Below, piece after piece: positions 41,087 through 51,074 of a DNA stretch of 64,000 nt (positions are counted from its first letter, which is position 1; every line of letters begins with the position of its first letter). A program made the translations under genes and the position numbers. Source of the DNA: Bog-756 sp052326605. Lineage in GTDB: Bacteria; Actinomycetota; Acidimicrobiia; Acidimicrobiales; RAAP-2. The stretch covers positions 47,847 through 111,846 of the forward strand of contig JBKQMB010000015.1 in NCBI GenBank assembly GCA_052326605.1. The letters run 5' to 3'. The notes beneath the pieces were generated by a model. It had not been told where the DNA came from. It worked only from the letters and a program-made list of their open reading frames with translations, and made no database searches.

Positions 41087-42602
41087 GTTGACCATCAACG
41101 CCGACGAGATCACCGCCGCTCTCAAGCGGTACGTCGACGACTACACGCCCGAGGTCGGTACCGAGCAGGTCGGCCGCATCGTCGAGGTCGGTGACGGCAT
41201 CGCCCGGGTCACCGGGCTCCCCGGCGCCGCGGTGAACGAGATCCTCGAATTCGCGGACGGCACCGAGGGCCTGGCTCTCAACCTCGACGAGGAGACCATC
41301 GGCGCGGTCATCCTGGGCGAGGACACCGGCCTCGAGGAGGAGCAGCTGGTCAAGGCCACCGGACGCATCCTCTCGGTCCGGGTCGGTGACGCCCTGCTCG
41401 GCCGGGTGGTCAACGCCCTGGGCGAGCCCGTCGACGGCAAGGGCCCGATCCACACGGACGCCACCCGTCGCCTCGAGGTGCAGGCCCCGGGCATCGTGAA
41501 GCGCCAACCGGTGTTCGAACCGCTTCAGACCGGCATCAAGGCCATCGACGCCATGACTCCGATCGGCCGGGGCCAGCGCGAGCTGATCATCGGCGACCGC
41601 AAGACGGGCAAGACCACGGTGGCCGTCGACACCATCCTCAACCAGAAGGGACTGGGGGTGAAGTGCATCTACGTGGCCATCGGCCAGAAGGAGTCCTCGG
41701 TGGCCCAGACCGTCGCCACCTTCGAGCGCTACGGCGCCCTCGAGTACACGGTGGTGGTGCTGGCCGGTGCCGCCGACCCGGCCCCGTTCAAGTACCTCGC
41801 CCCCTATGCGGGCTGTGCCATGGGCCAGCACTGGATGGACAACGGCGAGCACGCTCTCATCGTCTATGACGACCTCTCCAAGCAGGCCGAGGCCTACCGC
41901 CAGATGTCGCTGCTGCTGCGCCGCCCGCCGGGCCGCGAGGCCTACCCGGGCGATGTCTTCTACCTGCACAGCCGGTTGCTCGAGCGGGCGGCCAAGCTGT
42001 CCGACGAAGCCGGCGGCGGCTCACTGACCGCACTGCCGATCATCGAGACCAAGGCGGGCGACGTGTCCGCCTACATCCCGACCAACGTGATCTCGATCAC
42101 CGACGGCCAGGTCTTCCTCGAGAGCGAACTCTTCTATGCCGGCGTGCGCCCTGCCATCAACGTGGGCATCTCGGTCAGCCGGGTGGGGAGCGCCGCGCAG
42201 ATCAAGGCAATGAAGTCGGTGGCCGGAACCCTGAAGATCGACCTGGCCCAGTTCCGTGAGCTCGAGGCCTTCTCCACCTTCGGCTCCGAGCTCGACAAGG
42301 TGTCCCAGGCCCAGCTCGACCGGGGCTATCGCCTCACCGAGCTGCTCAAGCAGGGACTCAACGCCCCGGTGCCGGTGGAGGAGCAGGTGCTGGTCATCTA
42401 CGCCGGCTCGGAGGGCTACGTCGACAATGTCCCCGTCTCGGAGGTGCAGCGCTACGAGTCCGAGGTGCGCGCCTACTTCCGGGCCAACCACGCCGGACTG
42501 TTCGAGGAGATCCGCACGTCCGGCAAGCTGCCCGAGGGCGACGAGCTGGCCACGTCGCTCCGGTCCTTCACCGATGCGTTCGATGCCGGCAGGGACGGCT
42601 GA
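41079..42602 (+). CDS. atpA: F1 ATP synthase subunit alpha
   Basis: A 507-residue non-catalytic nucleotide-binding subunit. P-loop GDRKTGKTTVAVDTILNQKG; other landmarks GQRELIIGDRKTG, YAGCAMGQHWMDNGEHALIV, and the C-terminal EAFSTFGSELDKVSQAQLDR. Length is typical. It starts within the 3' end of atpH and is followed by atpG after 3 bases. Confidence 0.98.
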   Translation: MAELTINADEITAALKRYVDDYTPEVGTEQVGRIVEVGDGIARVTGLPGAAVNEILEFADGTEGLALNLDEETIGAVILGEDTGLEEEQLVKATGRILSVRVGDALLGRVVNALGEPVDGKGPIHTDATRRLEVQAPGIVKRQPVFEPLQTGIKAIDAMTPIGRGQRELIIGDRKTGKTTVAVDTILNQKGLGVKCIYVAIGQKESSVAQTVATFERYGALEYTVVVLAGAADPAPFKYLAPYAGCAMGQHWMDNGEHALIVYDDLSKQAEAYRQMSLLLRRPPGREAYPGDVFYLHSRLLERAAKLSDEAGGGSLTALPIIETKAGDVSAYIPTNVISITDGQVFLESELFYAGVRPAINVGISVSRVGSAAQIKAMKSVAGTLKIDLAQFRELEAFSTFGSELDKVSQAQLDRGYRLTELLKQGLNAPVPVEEQVLVIYAGSEGYVDNVPVSEVQRYESEVRAYFRANHAGLFEEIRTSGKLPEGDELATSLRSFTDAFDAGRDG

Positions 42603-42605
42603 TCG

Positions 42606-43583
42606 ATGGCCGGCGGTCAGGAGCGCATCCTTCGTCGACGGATCAAGAGCATCACGTCGACGCAGAAGATCACCAGGGCGATGGAGCTGATCGCCGCGTC
42701 GCAGATAGTGCGTGCCCAGAGCCGCATCGCCGCGTCCCGCCCGTACCATCAGGGAATGACCCGCATCGTGCTCGAGACCGCCCTCGGCGACCCCGTTGCC
42801 GCCGGCCGCCTGCTCGGCACGCCGGCGACGATATCCAAGGTGGCAGTCCTCAGCGTGGTGGCAGACCGAGGCCTGTGCGGCGGGTACAACACGTCGGTCT
42901 TCCGGGCCACCGAGCGCCTGCTGGCCGCCGACGACGCCTCCGGCGTCGAGTTCCGCCTGTTCACCGTGGGCAAGAAGGCCCAGGGCTACTTCCGCTTCCG
43001 CGGCCAGCGGGTCGAGCGGTCGTTCACGGGGATGAGCGAGCGGCCGAGCTTCGCCCATGCACGCGAGGTGGCCGCAGCCGTCCTCACCCCCTTCGTCAAC
43101 GGGGAGGTCGACCAGGTGATGATCGTGTCCACCCGCTTCCTGTCGGCAGGCAGCCAGCGGGTCGAGGCCCGCCAGCTGCTCCCCCTGGTCGATCCGCGTG
43201 ATGCCGAACAGAGGGCCCCGCACGAGGACGAGCCGGGTAGCTGGTCGACCGCGCCCGAGGACGGCGACAAGAAGGCCGGCTACACCGAGTTCGAGCCGGA
43301 CGCCGCCATCCTGCTCGGGACCCTCGGGCCGCGAGCCGCGGAGACCGAGATCTTCGCCGCGCTCCTCCAGGCCACGGCATCCGAGCTCACCGCCCGCCAG
43401 CGGGCCATGGCCGCCGCCACCGACAACGCCGGCGAGCTCATCAAGAAGTACTCGCGGATCATGAACCGGGCCCGACAGGACACCATCACCACGGAGATCA
43501 TGGAGATCGTCAGCGGGGCCGAGGCGCTCCGGGCCGGGACCGGCGACGACCAGGGTGGCGTGGTCATCGAGACCAGGGTCTGA
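42606..43583 (+). CDS. atpG: F1 ATP synthase subunit gamma
   Basis: A 325-residue central-shaft subunit. The N-terminal coiled coil has RRRIKSITSTQKITRAMELI and the C-terminal helix ATDNAGELIKKYSRIMNRAR followed by QDTITTEIMEIVSGAEAL. Between them is a globular Rossmann-like domain with a moderate insertion near residues 200-220 (rich in Glu/Asp/Pro), making it somewhat longer than the usual 290. ATG start 3 bases after atpA. Confidence 0.97.
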   Translation: MAGGQERILRRRIKSITSTQKITRAMELIAASQIVRAQSRIAASRPYHQGMTRIVLETALGDPVAAGRLLGTPATISKVAVLSVVADRGLCGGYNTSVFRATERLLAADDASGVEFRLFTVGKKAQGYFRFRGQRVERSFTGMSERPSFAHAREVAAAVLTPFVNGEVDQVMIVSTRFLSAGSQRVEARQLLPLVDPRDAEQRAPHEDEPGSWSTAPEDGDKKAGYTEFEPDAAILLGTLGPRAAETEIFAALLQATASELTARQRAMAAATDNAGELIKKYSRIMNRARQDTITTEIMEIVSGAEALRAGTGDDQGGVVIETRV

Positions 43584-43672
43584 ACTGTGCACATGCCGAC
43601 CGCCACCGACCGCTGCCACACCATTCGACCCCATCGTGCCGTAACGGACAACATCAAGGGAGCCCGACGCTC

Positions 43673-45118
<1,446 letters not shown>

Positions 45119-45135
45119 CCGGGGCGGTACGGCTC

Positions 45136-45648
45136 ATGGCTGACGACAACCCCTTCCAGATCGAACTGGTCACCCCGGAGCGCATCCTGCTCACCGGGTC
45201 GGCCTCCGAGGTGATCCTGCGCACCGGCGAGGGCGACGTCACTTTCCTGGCCGGCCACACCCCGCTGGTGGGCACGGTGGAGCCCGGCGTGGTGCGGGTG
45301 GCCCGCCCCGAGGGGGAGGTGGTCAAGGTGGCGGTCCACGGGGGCTTCGTGCAGGTGGAACAGGGTGTCCCCGCCGAGTCCGACGCTGCGGGCGAGGGTG
45401 CCGGGTCCTCGGGCACCCGGGTCACCGTGCTGGCCGGGGTGGCCGAGCTGGCGGACGAGATCGACACCGAACGGGCCCGCGTCGCCCTCGAGGGGGCGGA
45501 GTCGCGGGTCGCCGAGCTGGGGGGAAGCGCCAGGTCGAGCGGCGAGGGGGACGAGCCCGATGCCGAGCTGGTCGAGGTCGAGTCCGCACTTCGCCGGGCC
45601 CAGGTGCGGCTCGAGGCCACCGAAGCGACCGCCACCGCCGGTGCCTGA
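45136..45648 (+). CDS. atpC: F1 ATP synthase subunit epsilon
   Basis: A 170-residue subunit with the N-terminal beta barrel (FQIELVTPERILLTGSASEV, GDVTFLAGHTPLVGTVEPGV) and a C-terminal helical part that inhibits rotation in other species. A low-complexity acidic/Gly/Ser insert (about residues 77-94) lies between the barrel strands, and a second charged spacer lies around 130-142, making it longer than the common 120-140. Last gene of the atp operon; it converges on glpX. Confidence 0.93.
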   Translation: MADDNPFQIELVTPERILLTGSASEVILRTGEGDVTFLAGHTPLVGTVEPGVVRVARPEGEVVKVAVHGGFVQVEQGVPAESDAAGEGAGSSGTRVTVLAGVAELADEIDTERARVALEGAESRVAELGGSARSSGEGDEPDAELVEVESALRRAQVRLEATEATATAGA

Positions 45649-45714
45649 GCGGTCCGTCCGGGCGGTCCGGCCCCGGCGGATGGTCCGGACGGAGGGCCCG
45701 GCCCGATCGGTGAC

Positions 45715-46710
45715 CTAACCGAATTCGATGGCGCTGTACTCGGCCAGCTTTTGCAGCGGGTGGCGCGCGTCGATCAGGCGCACCGTGCCCGACTTGGAGC
45801 GCATGACCAGTGACTGGGTGTGGGCCCCGAACCCGTCGTAGCGGACGCCGGCGAGCAGCTCCCCGTCGGTGATCCCGGTGGCGGCGAAGAAGCAGTTGTC
45901 GCCGCGGACCAGGTCGTTGGTGTGGAGGACCGCATCGAGGTCGTAGCCGAGGTCGAGGGCGGTCCGGCGCTCACCCTCGTCGCGGGGCCAGAGGCGGCCT
46001 TGGATCTCCCCACCCATCGACTTGAGGGCGGCGGCGGAGATGACCCCCTCGGGTGTCCCCCCGATGCCCACCAGGAGGTCCACCCCGGTGTCGGGCCAGG
46101 AGGTGGCGATGGCTGCGGCCACGTCGCCGTCGGTGATGAGCCGGATGCGGGCCCCCGAGGCCCGCACACGAGCGATGAGGTCGTCGTGGCGCGGCCGGTC
46201 GAGGATGACCACGGTCAGGTCCCGGACCGTAGTCTCCTTGGCCCTGGCCACCTTCTTCAGGTTCTCCTCGATGGGCGCGGTGATGTCGATGGCCCCCACG
46301 GCGAGCGGCCCGACGGCCAGCTTCTCCATGTAGACGCACGGACCGGGGTCGAACATGGTGCCCCGCCCGGAGACGGCGATCACTGCCAGGGCCCCGCCCC
46401 GGCCCAGGGCGGTGGAGGTGGTCCCGTCGACGGGGTCCACGGCGATGTCGGTCCTGGGTGGGTTGCCGTCCCCGATGCGCTCGCCGTTGAACAGCATGGG
46501 CGCGTTGTCCTTCTCGCCCTCGCCGATCACCACCAGCCCGTCCATGGAGATGGAGGACAGCACGATCCGCATGGCGTTGACCGCGGCGTCGTCCGCCCCC
46601 TCCTTGTCGCCTCGGCCCATCCAGCGCGATGCGGCCAGCGCCGCGGCCTCGGTGACCCGTACGAGCTCCATTGCCAAGTTGCGATCGGGTGCCTGCGTAT
46701 GGGGAGTCAC
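45715..46710 (-). CDS. glpX: Fructose-1,6-bisphosphatase, class II
   Basis: A 331-residue GlpX-type phosphatase for gluconeogenesis. Conserved: DRNLAMELVRVTEAAALAAS, GRGDKEGADDAAVNAMR, VIGEGEKDNAPMLFNGE, DIAVDPVDGTTSTALG with the metal-binding Asp and Glu set, and GIGGTPEGVISAAALK. I chose the GTG at 46710 because DRNLA-ELVRVTEAA is conserved in actinobacterial GlpX and lies upstream of the ATG at 46671. Many actinobacteria, including mycobacteria, rely on GlpX as their only fructose bisphosphatase. Confidence 0.96.
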   Translation of the reverse strand: MTPHTQAPDRNLAMELVRVTEAAALAASRWMGRGDKEGADDAAVNAMRIVLSSISMDGLVVIGEGEKDNAPMLFNGERIGDGNPPRTDIAVDPVDGTTSTALGRGGALAVIAVSGRGTMFDPGPCVYMEKLAVGPLAVGAIDITAPIEENLKKVARAKETTVRDLTVVILDRPRHDDLIARVRASGARIRLITDGDVAAAIATSWPDTGVDLLVGIGGTPEGVISAAALKSMGGEIQGRLWPRDEGERRTALDLGYDLDAVLHTNDLVRGDNCFFAATGITDGELLAGVRYDGFGAHTQSLVMRSKSGTVRLIDARHPLQKLAEYSAIEFG

Positions 46711-46845
46711 GGACCCCGACGATAGTGGCTGGCGGCCGGGAGAACCGGCGGAACCGCCTCCGGGCGGTGCACCACGGGCAGCCCCGTCCCGGGTGACCGC
46801 GGGCCGGGGCTGCCATGGTGGCTCGAACCTACCTATGCTGGCCCG

Positions 46846-48543
46846 GTGAGCCCACGAGAGGAACCCCAGGCCGTGGGTGGATTCGCAGAGTGGCAGGATG
46901 CCTACGACGACGCCACCCTCCGGGACGCCGACTTCGAGACGATGTCGGGGGTCCCCCTCGATCCGGTCTACGGCCCGCGGCCGGCGGCCGGCGTGGCGGC
47001 CGGATCCGGCGCGGGGGCACCCGGCGAGTGGCCGGGCGTCTTCCCTTACACGCGGGGGCCGTACGCCTCGATGTACCGCTCCAAGCTGTGGACCATGCGG
47101 ATGTTCGCCGGGTTCGGGACGGCCGAGGACACCAACGCCCGCTTTCACGACATCCTCCGCGCCGGTGGGGACGGCCTGTCGGTGGCCTACGACCTCCCCA
47201 CCCTGATGGGCCGCGACTCCGATGACCCGCTGTGCGAGGGCGAGGTGGGTCGGTGCGGCGTGGCGGTGGACACGCTGGCCGATGCCGAGGACCTCTTCGC
47301 CGGCATCGACCTCGGGTCCACCACCACGTCGATGACCATCAACTCGCCGGCGGCCATGTGCTTCGCCATGTACGTGTCGGCGGCCGAGGCGGCGGGTACC
47401 GAGCGCAAGCGCCTCGGCGGTACCCTCCAGAACGACATCTTGAAGGAGTACCAGGCCCAGAAGGAGTACATCTTCCCGCCCCGGCCGTCACTGCGGCTGG
47501 TCACCGACATCATCCGCTACTGCGCGGCGGAGATGCCCCGGTTCCACCCGGTGTCGGTGTCCGGCTACCACATCCGTGAGGCCGGCTCGACGGCGGCACA
47601 CGAGCTGGCCTTCACCCTGGCCAACGGGTTCGCCTACGTGGAGGCGGCCAGTGCGGCCGGCCTGGGGGTCGACGAGTTCGCCCCGCGCCTGTCCTTCTTC
47701 TTCAACGCCCACATCGACTTCTTCGAGGAGATCGCCAAGTACCGGGCGGCCCGCCGGATCTGGGCCACCTGGATGCGCGACCGCTACGGCGCCGAGGAGC
47801 CGCGCTCGCTGATCTGCCGGTTCCACACCCAGACCGCCGGGGTCTCGTTGACGGCCCAGCAGCCGGAGCTCAACATCGTGCGGACGGCCATCGAGGCGCT
47901 GGCCGGGGTGCTCGGTGGCACCCAGAGCCTGCACACCAACTCGATGGACGAGGTGCTGGCCCTGCCCACCGAGAAGGCGGCCCGCATCGCCCTGCGCACC
48001 CAGCAGGTACTAGCCAGCGAGACCGGGGTGGCCAACGTGGCCGACCCCCTGGGAGGGTCGTGGTTCGTCGAGGCTCTCACCGACGAGATGGAGGCACAGG
48101 CCGAGGCCGTCTTCGCCCACCTCGACGAGCTGGGTGACGGGTCGATCCTCGACGGGGTGATCGCCGGCATCGAGACCAACTGGTTCCAGGGCGAGATCGC
48201 GGATGCCGCCTACCGATTCCAGCGCAAGGTCTCGGCCGACCGGATGGTCATCGTGGGCGTGAACGGCTTCACCGGGGGGAACGGGGATTCGGAGCTGCCG
48301 ACCCTCCACATCGGCCCCGAGGTGGAGGAGGCCCAGCGCAAGCGGCTGGCCGAGGTCAAGCACCACCGTTCCGGGGCGGCGGTGGCCGCGGCGCTGGCCC
48401 GCCTGGTGGACGATGCGGGGCACGCGGAGCGCAACCTGATGCCGGCCATCTTCGAGGCCGTGCGGGCCTACGCCACGGTGGGCGAGATGGTCAACGCCCT
48501 GGCCGGCGTGTTCGGCCGGTGGGAGGAGCACGCAGTTATCTGA
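46846..48543 (+). CDS. Acyl-CoA mutase large subunit, isobutyryl-CoA-mutase (IcmA) type
   Basis: A 565-residue B12-dependent acyl-CoA mutase catalytic subunit, usually annotated methylmalonyl-CoA mutase. It has the substrate-binding TIM barrel (MYRSKLWTMRMFAGFGTAED, SVAYDLPTLMGRDSDDPLCE, HTQTAGVSLTAQQPELNIVR) but no C-terminal B12-binding domain. The specificity pair is Phe87 (in RMFAGFG) and Gln205 (in KEYQAQKE). These correspond to Phe80/Gln198 of isobutyryl-CoA mutase rather than the Tyr/Arg pair of methylmalonyl-CoA mutase. A separate B12-binding small subunit is required and is not in the window. A MeaB-type G-protein chaperone gene lies 1.5 kb downstream. Confidence 0.85.
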   Translation: MSPREEPQAVGGFAEWQDAYDDATLRDADFETMSGVPLDPVYGPRPAAGVAAGSGAGAPGEWPGVFPYTRGPYASMYRSKLWTMRMFAGFGTAEDTNARFHDILRAGGDGLSVAYDLPTLMGRDSDDPLCEGEVGRCGVAVDTLADAEDLFAGIDLGSTTTSMTINSPAAMCFAMYVSAAEAAGTERKRLGGTLQNDILKEYQAQKEYIFPPRPSLRLVTDIIRYCAAEMPRFHPVSVSGYHIREAGSTAAHELAFTLANGFAYVEAASAAGLGVDEFAPRLSFFFNAHIDFFEEIAKYRAARRIWATWMRDRYGAEEPRSLICRFHTQTAGVSLTAQQPELNIVRTAIEALAGVLGGTQSLHTNSMDEVLALPTEKAARIALRTQQVLASETGVANVADPLGGSWFVEALTDEMEAQAEAVFAHLDELGDGSILDGVIAGIETNWFQGEIADAAYRFQRKVSADRMVIVGVNGFTGGNGDSELPTLHIGPEVEEAQRKRLAEVKHHRSGAAVAAALARLVDDAGHAERNLMPAIFEAVRAYATVGEMVNALAGVFGRWEEHAVI

Positions 48544-48674
48544 ACCCTGCCTGCCGGATCGGTGGGCGCCCCTTCCGGGGCACGATCCGTCGGCCCGGGG
48601 GCGGGTTCCGTGGCGGGAGGCGGACAGGCCGCCGTTCCACGGGGGTGCCGGCCCGGGCGGGCCATACTGGTTGG

Positions 48675-49955
48675 GTGGATCGCTTCGTCGTCAGCCCGGC
48701 CGGGCCGCTCTCGGGGACCGTCCGGGCCGGTGGGGCCAAGAACTCGGTCCTGAAACTGATGGCGGCCTGCCTGCTGGCCGAGGGCCGCCACGTCCTGACC
48801 AACGTCCCCCGGATCGCCGATGTGGACATCATGGGCGAGGTGCTCGGGGCCATGGGGGTGGACGTGCGCCGGGGCCGGACGCCGGACGAGCTGGTGGTGA
48901 CCACCCCGGCCGATGTGGCCCCCGAGCCCCCCTACGATCTGGTGGACAAGATGCGGGCCTCGGTGGTCGTGCTCGGCCCGCTGCTGACCCGCCACGGGTG
49001 GGCGACGGTGCCGATGCCGGGGGGCGACGACTTCGGCCCCCGTCCCATCGAGATGCACGTGCACGCGCTCGAGACGATGGGCGCGGTGTTCGCGTCGTCC
49101 CACGGCAACGTGGAGGCCAGGGTCGAGTCCACCGTCGGCGGGGTGCCGCGGCTCGTCGGCGACCGGGTGGTCCTCGAGTACCCCAGCCACACCGGGACCG
49201 ACAACGTGCTGATGGCGGCCACCCTGGCCAAGGGGACCACCATCATCGAAAACGCGGCCCGCGAGCCCGAGGTGAGCGACCTGGCCGACTTCCTCAACGC
49301 CATGGGGGCCCGGATCACCGGCGCCGGTACCTCGCGCATCGAGGTCGAAGGGGTCGACGCCCTGCACCCGACCATGCATGCCGTCATCCCCGACCGATTG
49401 GTGGTGGCCACCTTTCTGGTGGCGGCCGGCCTCGCCGGCGGCGACGTGGTGGTCGAGGACGGCCGGCCGGACCACATGGACATGCTGATCCGTAAGCTTG
49501 CGGCCATGGGCGTCGAGATCACCATGGACCCCGACGGACTGCGTGCACGCAGGGACCTCTCGGTTCCGTTGCACTCGGTCGACGTGGCCACGCTGCCCTA
49601 TCCGGGCTTCGCCACCGACTACAAGCCGCTGATGGTCACCCTGCTCACCGTGGCCGACGGCGTTGGCATCGTCACCGAGAACCTCTTCTTCGGCCGGTTC
49701 CGCTACGTGGAGGAGCTGCGACGGATGGGGGCGGACATCCGGACCGAGGGCCACCACGCCGTCGTCCGCGGCGTCGAGCGGCTCTCGGGCGCCCCGGTCC
49801 GGGCCTTCGACGTGCGCGCCGGTGCCGCATTGGTGCTGGCCGGCCTGGTGGCCGACGGGGAGACGGTGATCACCGACGCCCATCACGTCGACCGGGGCTA
49901 CGAGAACCTCGACGGCAAGCTGGCCTCGCTCGGTGCGCATGTCGTCCGGGCCTGA
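48675..49955 (+). CDS. murA: UDP-N-acetylglucosamine 1-carboxyvinyltransferase with Asp at the catalytic Cys position
   Basis: A 426-residue EPSP-synthase-fold enzyme for the first committed step of peptidoglycan synthesis (enolpyruvyl transfer from PEP). Landmarks: GGAKNSVLKLMAACLLAEG, the catalytic loop PMPGGDDFGPRPIEMHVHAL, and GFATDYKPLMVTLLTVADGV. Where most MurA enzymes have a Cys (GGCAIG), residue 118 is Asp (codon at 49026-49028), as in mycobacteria; such enzymes are naturally fosfomycin-insensitive. It starts at a GTG, in the same direction as the mutase upstream and meaB downstream. Confidence 0.95.
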   Translation: MDRFVVSPAGPLSGTVRAGGAKNSVLKLMAACLLAEGRHVLTNVPRIADVDIMGEVLGAMGVDVRRGRTPDELVVTTPADVAPEPPYDLVDKMRASVVVLGPLLTRHGWATVPMPGGDDFGPRPIEMHVHALETMGAVFASSHGNVEARVESTVGGVPRLVGDRVVLEYPSHTGTDNVLMAATLAKGTTIIENAAREPEVSDLADFLNAMGARITGAGTSRIEVEGVDALHPTMHAVIPDRLVVATFLVAAGLAGGDVVVEDGRPDHMDMLIRKLAAMGVEITMDPDGLRARRDLSVPLHSVDVATLPYPGFATDYKPLMVTLLTVADGVGIVTENLFFGRFRYVEELRRMGADIRTEGHHAVVRGVERLSGAPVRAFDVRAGAALVLAGLVADGETVITDAHHVDRGYENLDGKLASLGAHVVRA

Positions 49956-49990
49956 CTGGCCGCCTCCGCCCCGTATACGCTCGTCACCTC

Positions 49991-50989
49991 ATGTCGAAGT
50001 CCCGCATCTCCGATCCGTCGGCGCTCCTCGAGGCGGCCCGCGACGGGGACCGTGTGGCCCTGGCGCGCCTACTGTCTTTGGTGGAGCGGGGCGGCGACGG
50101 GTCCCGCTCCGTGGCCGAGTTGGCCTACAAGACGGTCGACCAGGCCTACACGGTCGGCGTCACCGGGGCGCCCGGCGCCGGCAAGTCCACGCTGACCGAC
50201 CGTCTCATCACCCTGGGCCGCGAGCAGGGCCTCGAGGGGCCGGACCAGCTGGCCGTGCTGGCGATCGACCCCTCGTCCCCGTACTCCGGAGGTGCCATCC
50301 TCGGCGACCGGGTGCGCATGCAGAGCCACGCCCTCGACGACGGGGTCTTCATCCGGTCGATGGCCACCCGGGGCCACCTCGGGGGCCTGGCGGTCGCCGT
50401 CCCCGACGCCGTGCGCCTGCTGTCGGCGGTGGGGATACCCCTGGTCCTGCTCGAGACGGTGGGCGTCGGACAGCAGGAAGTGGAGGTGGCCGCGGCCACT
50501 GACACCACCATCGTCGTGGTCAATCCCGGGTGGGGGGATGCCATCCAGGCCAACAAGGCGGGCCTGCTCGAGATCGCCGACCTGTTCGTCATCAACAAGG
50601 CCGACCGACCGGGTGCCCGCGAGACGCGGCGCGACCTCGAGCTGATGCTGGACCTCACCGATCTCGGGACGTGGCGCCCCGAGATCCTGGAGACGGTTGC
50701 CTCGGCGGGCGAAGGGGTCGAGGAGCTGTGGGCGGCGATCGGACGACACCGCCGCCAGCTCATCGAGGGGGGGACCCTCGGCGAGCAGCGCCGCCGGCGG
50801 CTCACCCGCGAGTTCCACCAGATCCTGATGGCCCGCCTCGAGCACGACATCGACCGGCTGTTGGCAGCCGACCGGTTCGCCGGCATCACCTTGGCCATGG
50901 CGGCCGGCGAGCTCGATCCCTACGAGGCGGCCGACCGACTCCTGTCGGGGATGATGCCGGACCCCGACGGCCCCACGCCCGACAGCTGA
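49991..50989 (+). CDS. meaB: MeaB/ArgK-type GTPase, B12-mutase chaperone
   Basis: A 332-residue G3E-family GTPase. P-loop VTGAPGAGKSTLTDRLITLG; Mg/switch region VLAIDPSSPYSGGAILGDRV; VLLETVGVGQQEVEVA; and the base-recognition FVINKADRPGA (NKxD). MeaB proteins gate cofactor loading and protect acyl-CoA mutases. The acyl-CoA mutase large subunit lies upstream with murA between, so the pair is probably functionally linked. The ATG follows the murA stop by 35 bases. Confidence 0.93.
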   Translation: MSKSRISDPSALLEAARDGDRVALARLLSLVERGGDGSRSVAELAYKTVDQAYTVGVTGAPGAGKSTLTDRLITLGREQGLEGPDQLAVLAIDPSSPYSGGAILGDRVRMQSHALDDGVFIRSMATRGHLGGLAVAVPDAVRLLSAVGIPLVLLETVGVGQQEVEVAAATDTTIVVVNPGWGDAIQANKAGLLEIADLFVINKADRPGARETRRDLELMLDLTDLGTWRPEILETVASAGEGVEELWAAIGRHRRQLIEGGTLGEQRRRRLTREFHQILMARLEHDIDRLLAADRFAGITLAMAAGELDPYEAADRLLSGMMPDPDGPTPDS

Positions 50990-51074
50990 GTCCGTGGGTG
51001 CGGCCGGCCGGCATGGCCGGCAGAGTGGGCATGACCGGCATGGTGGGCATGTCCACCTCGGGTAGCGTGCGCAC

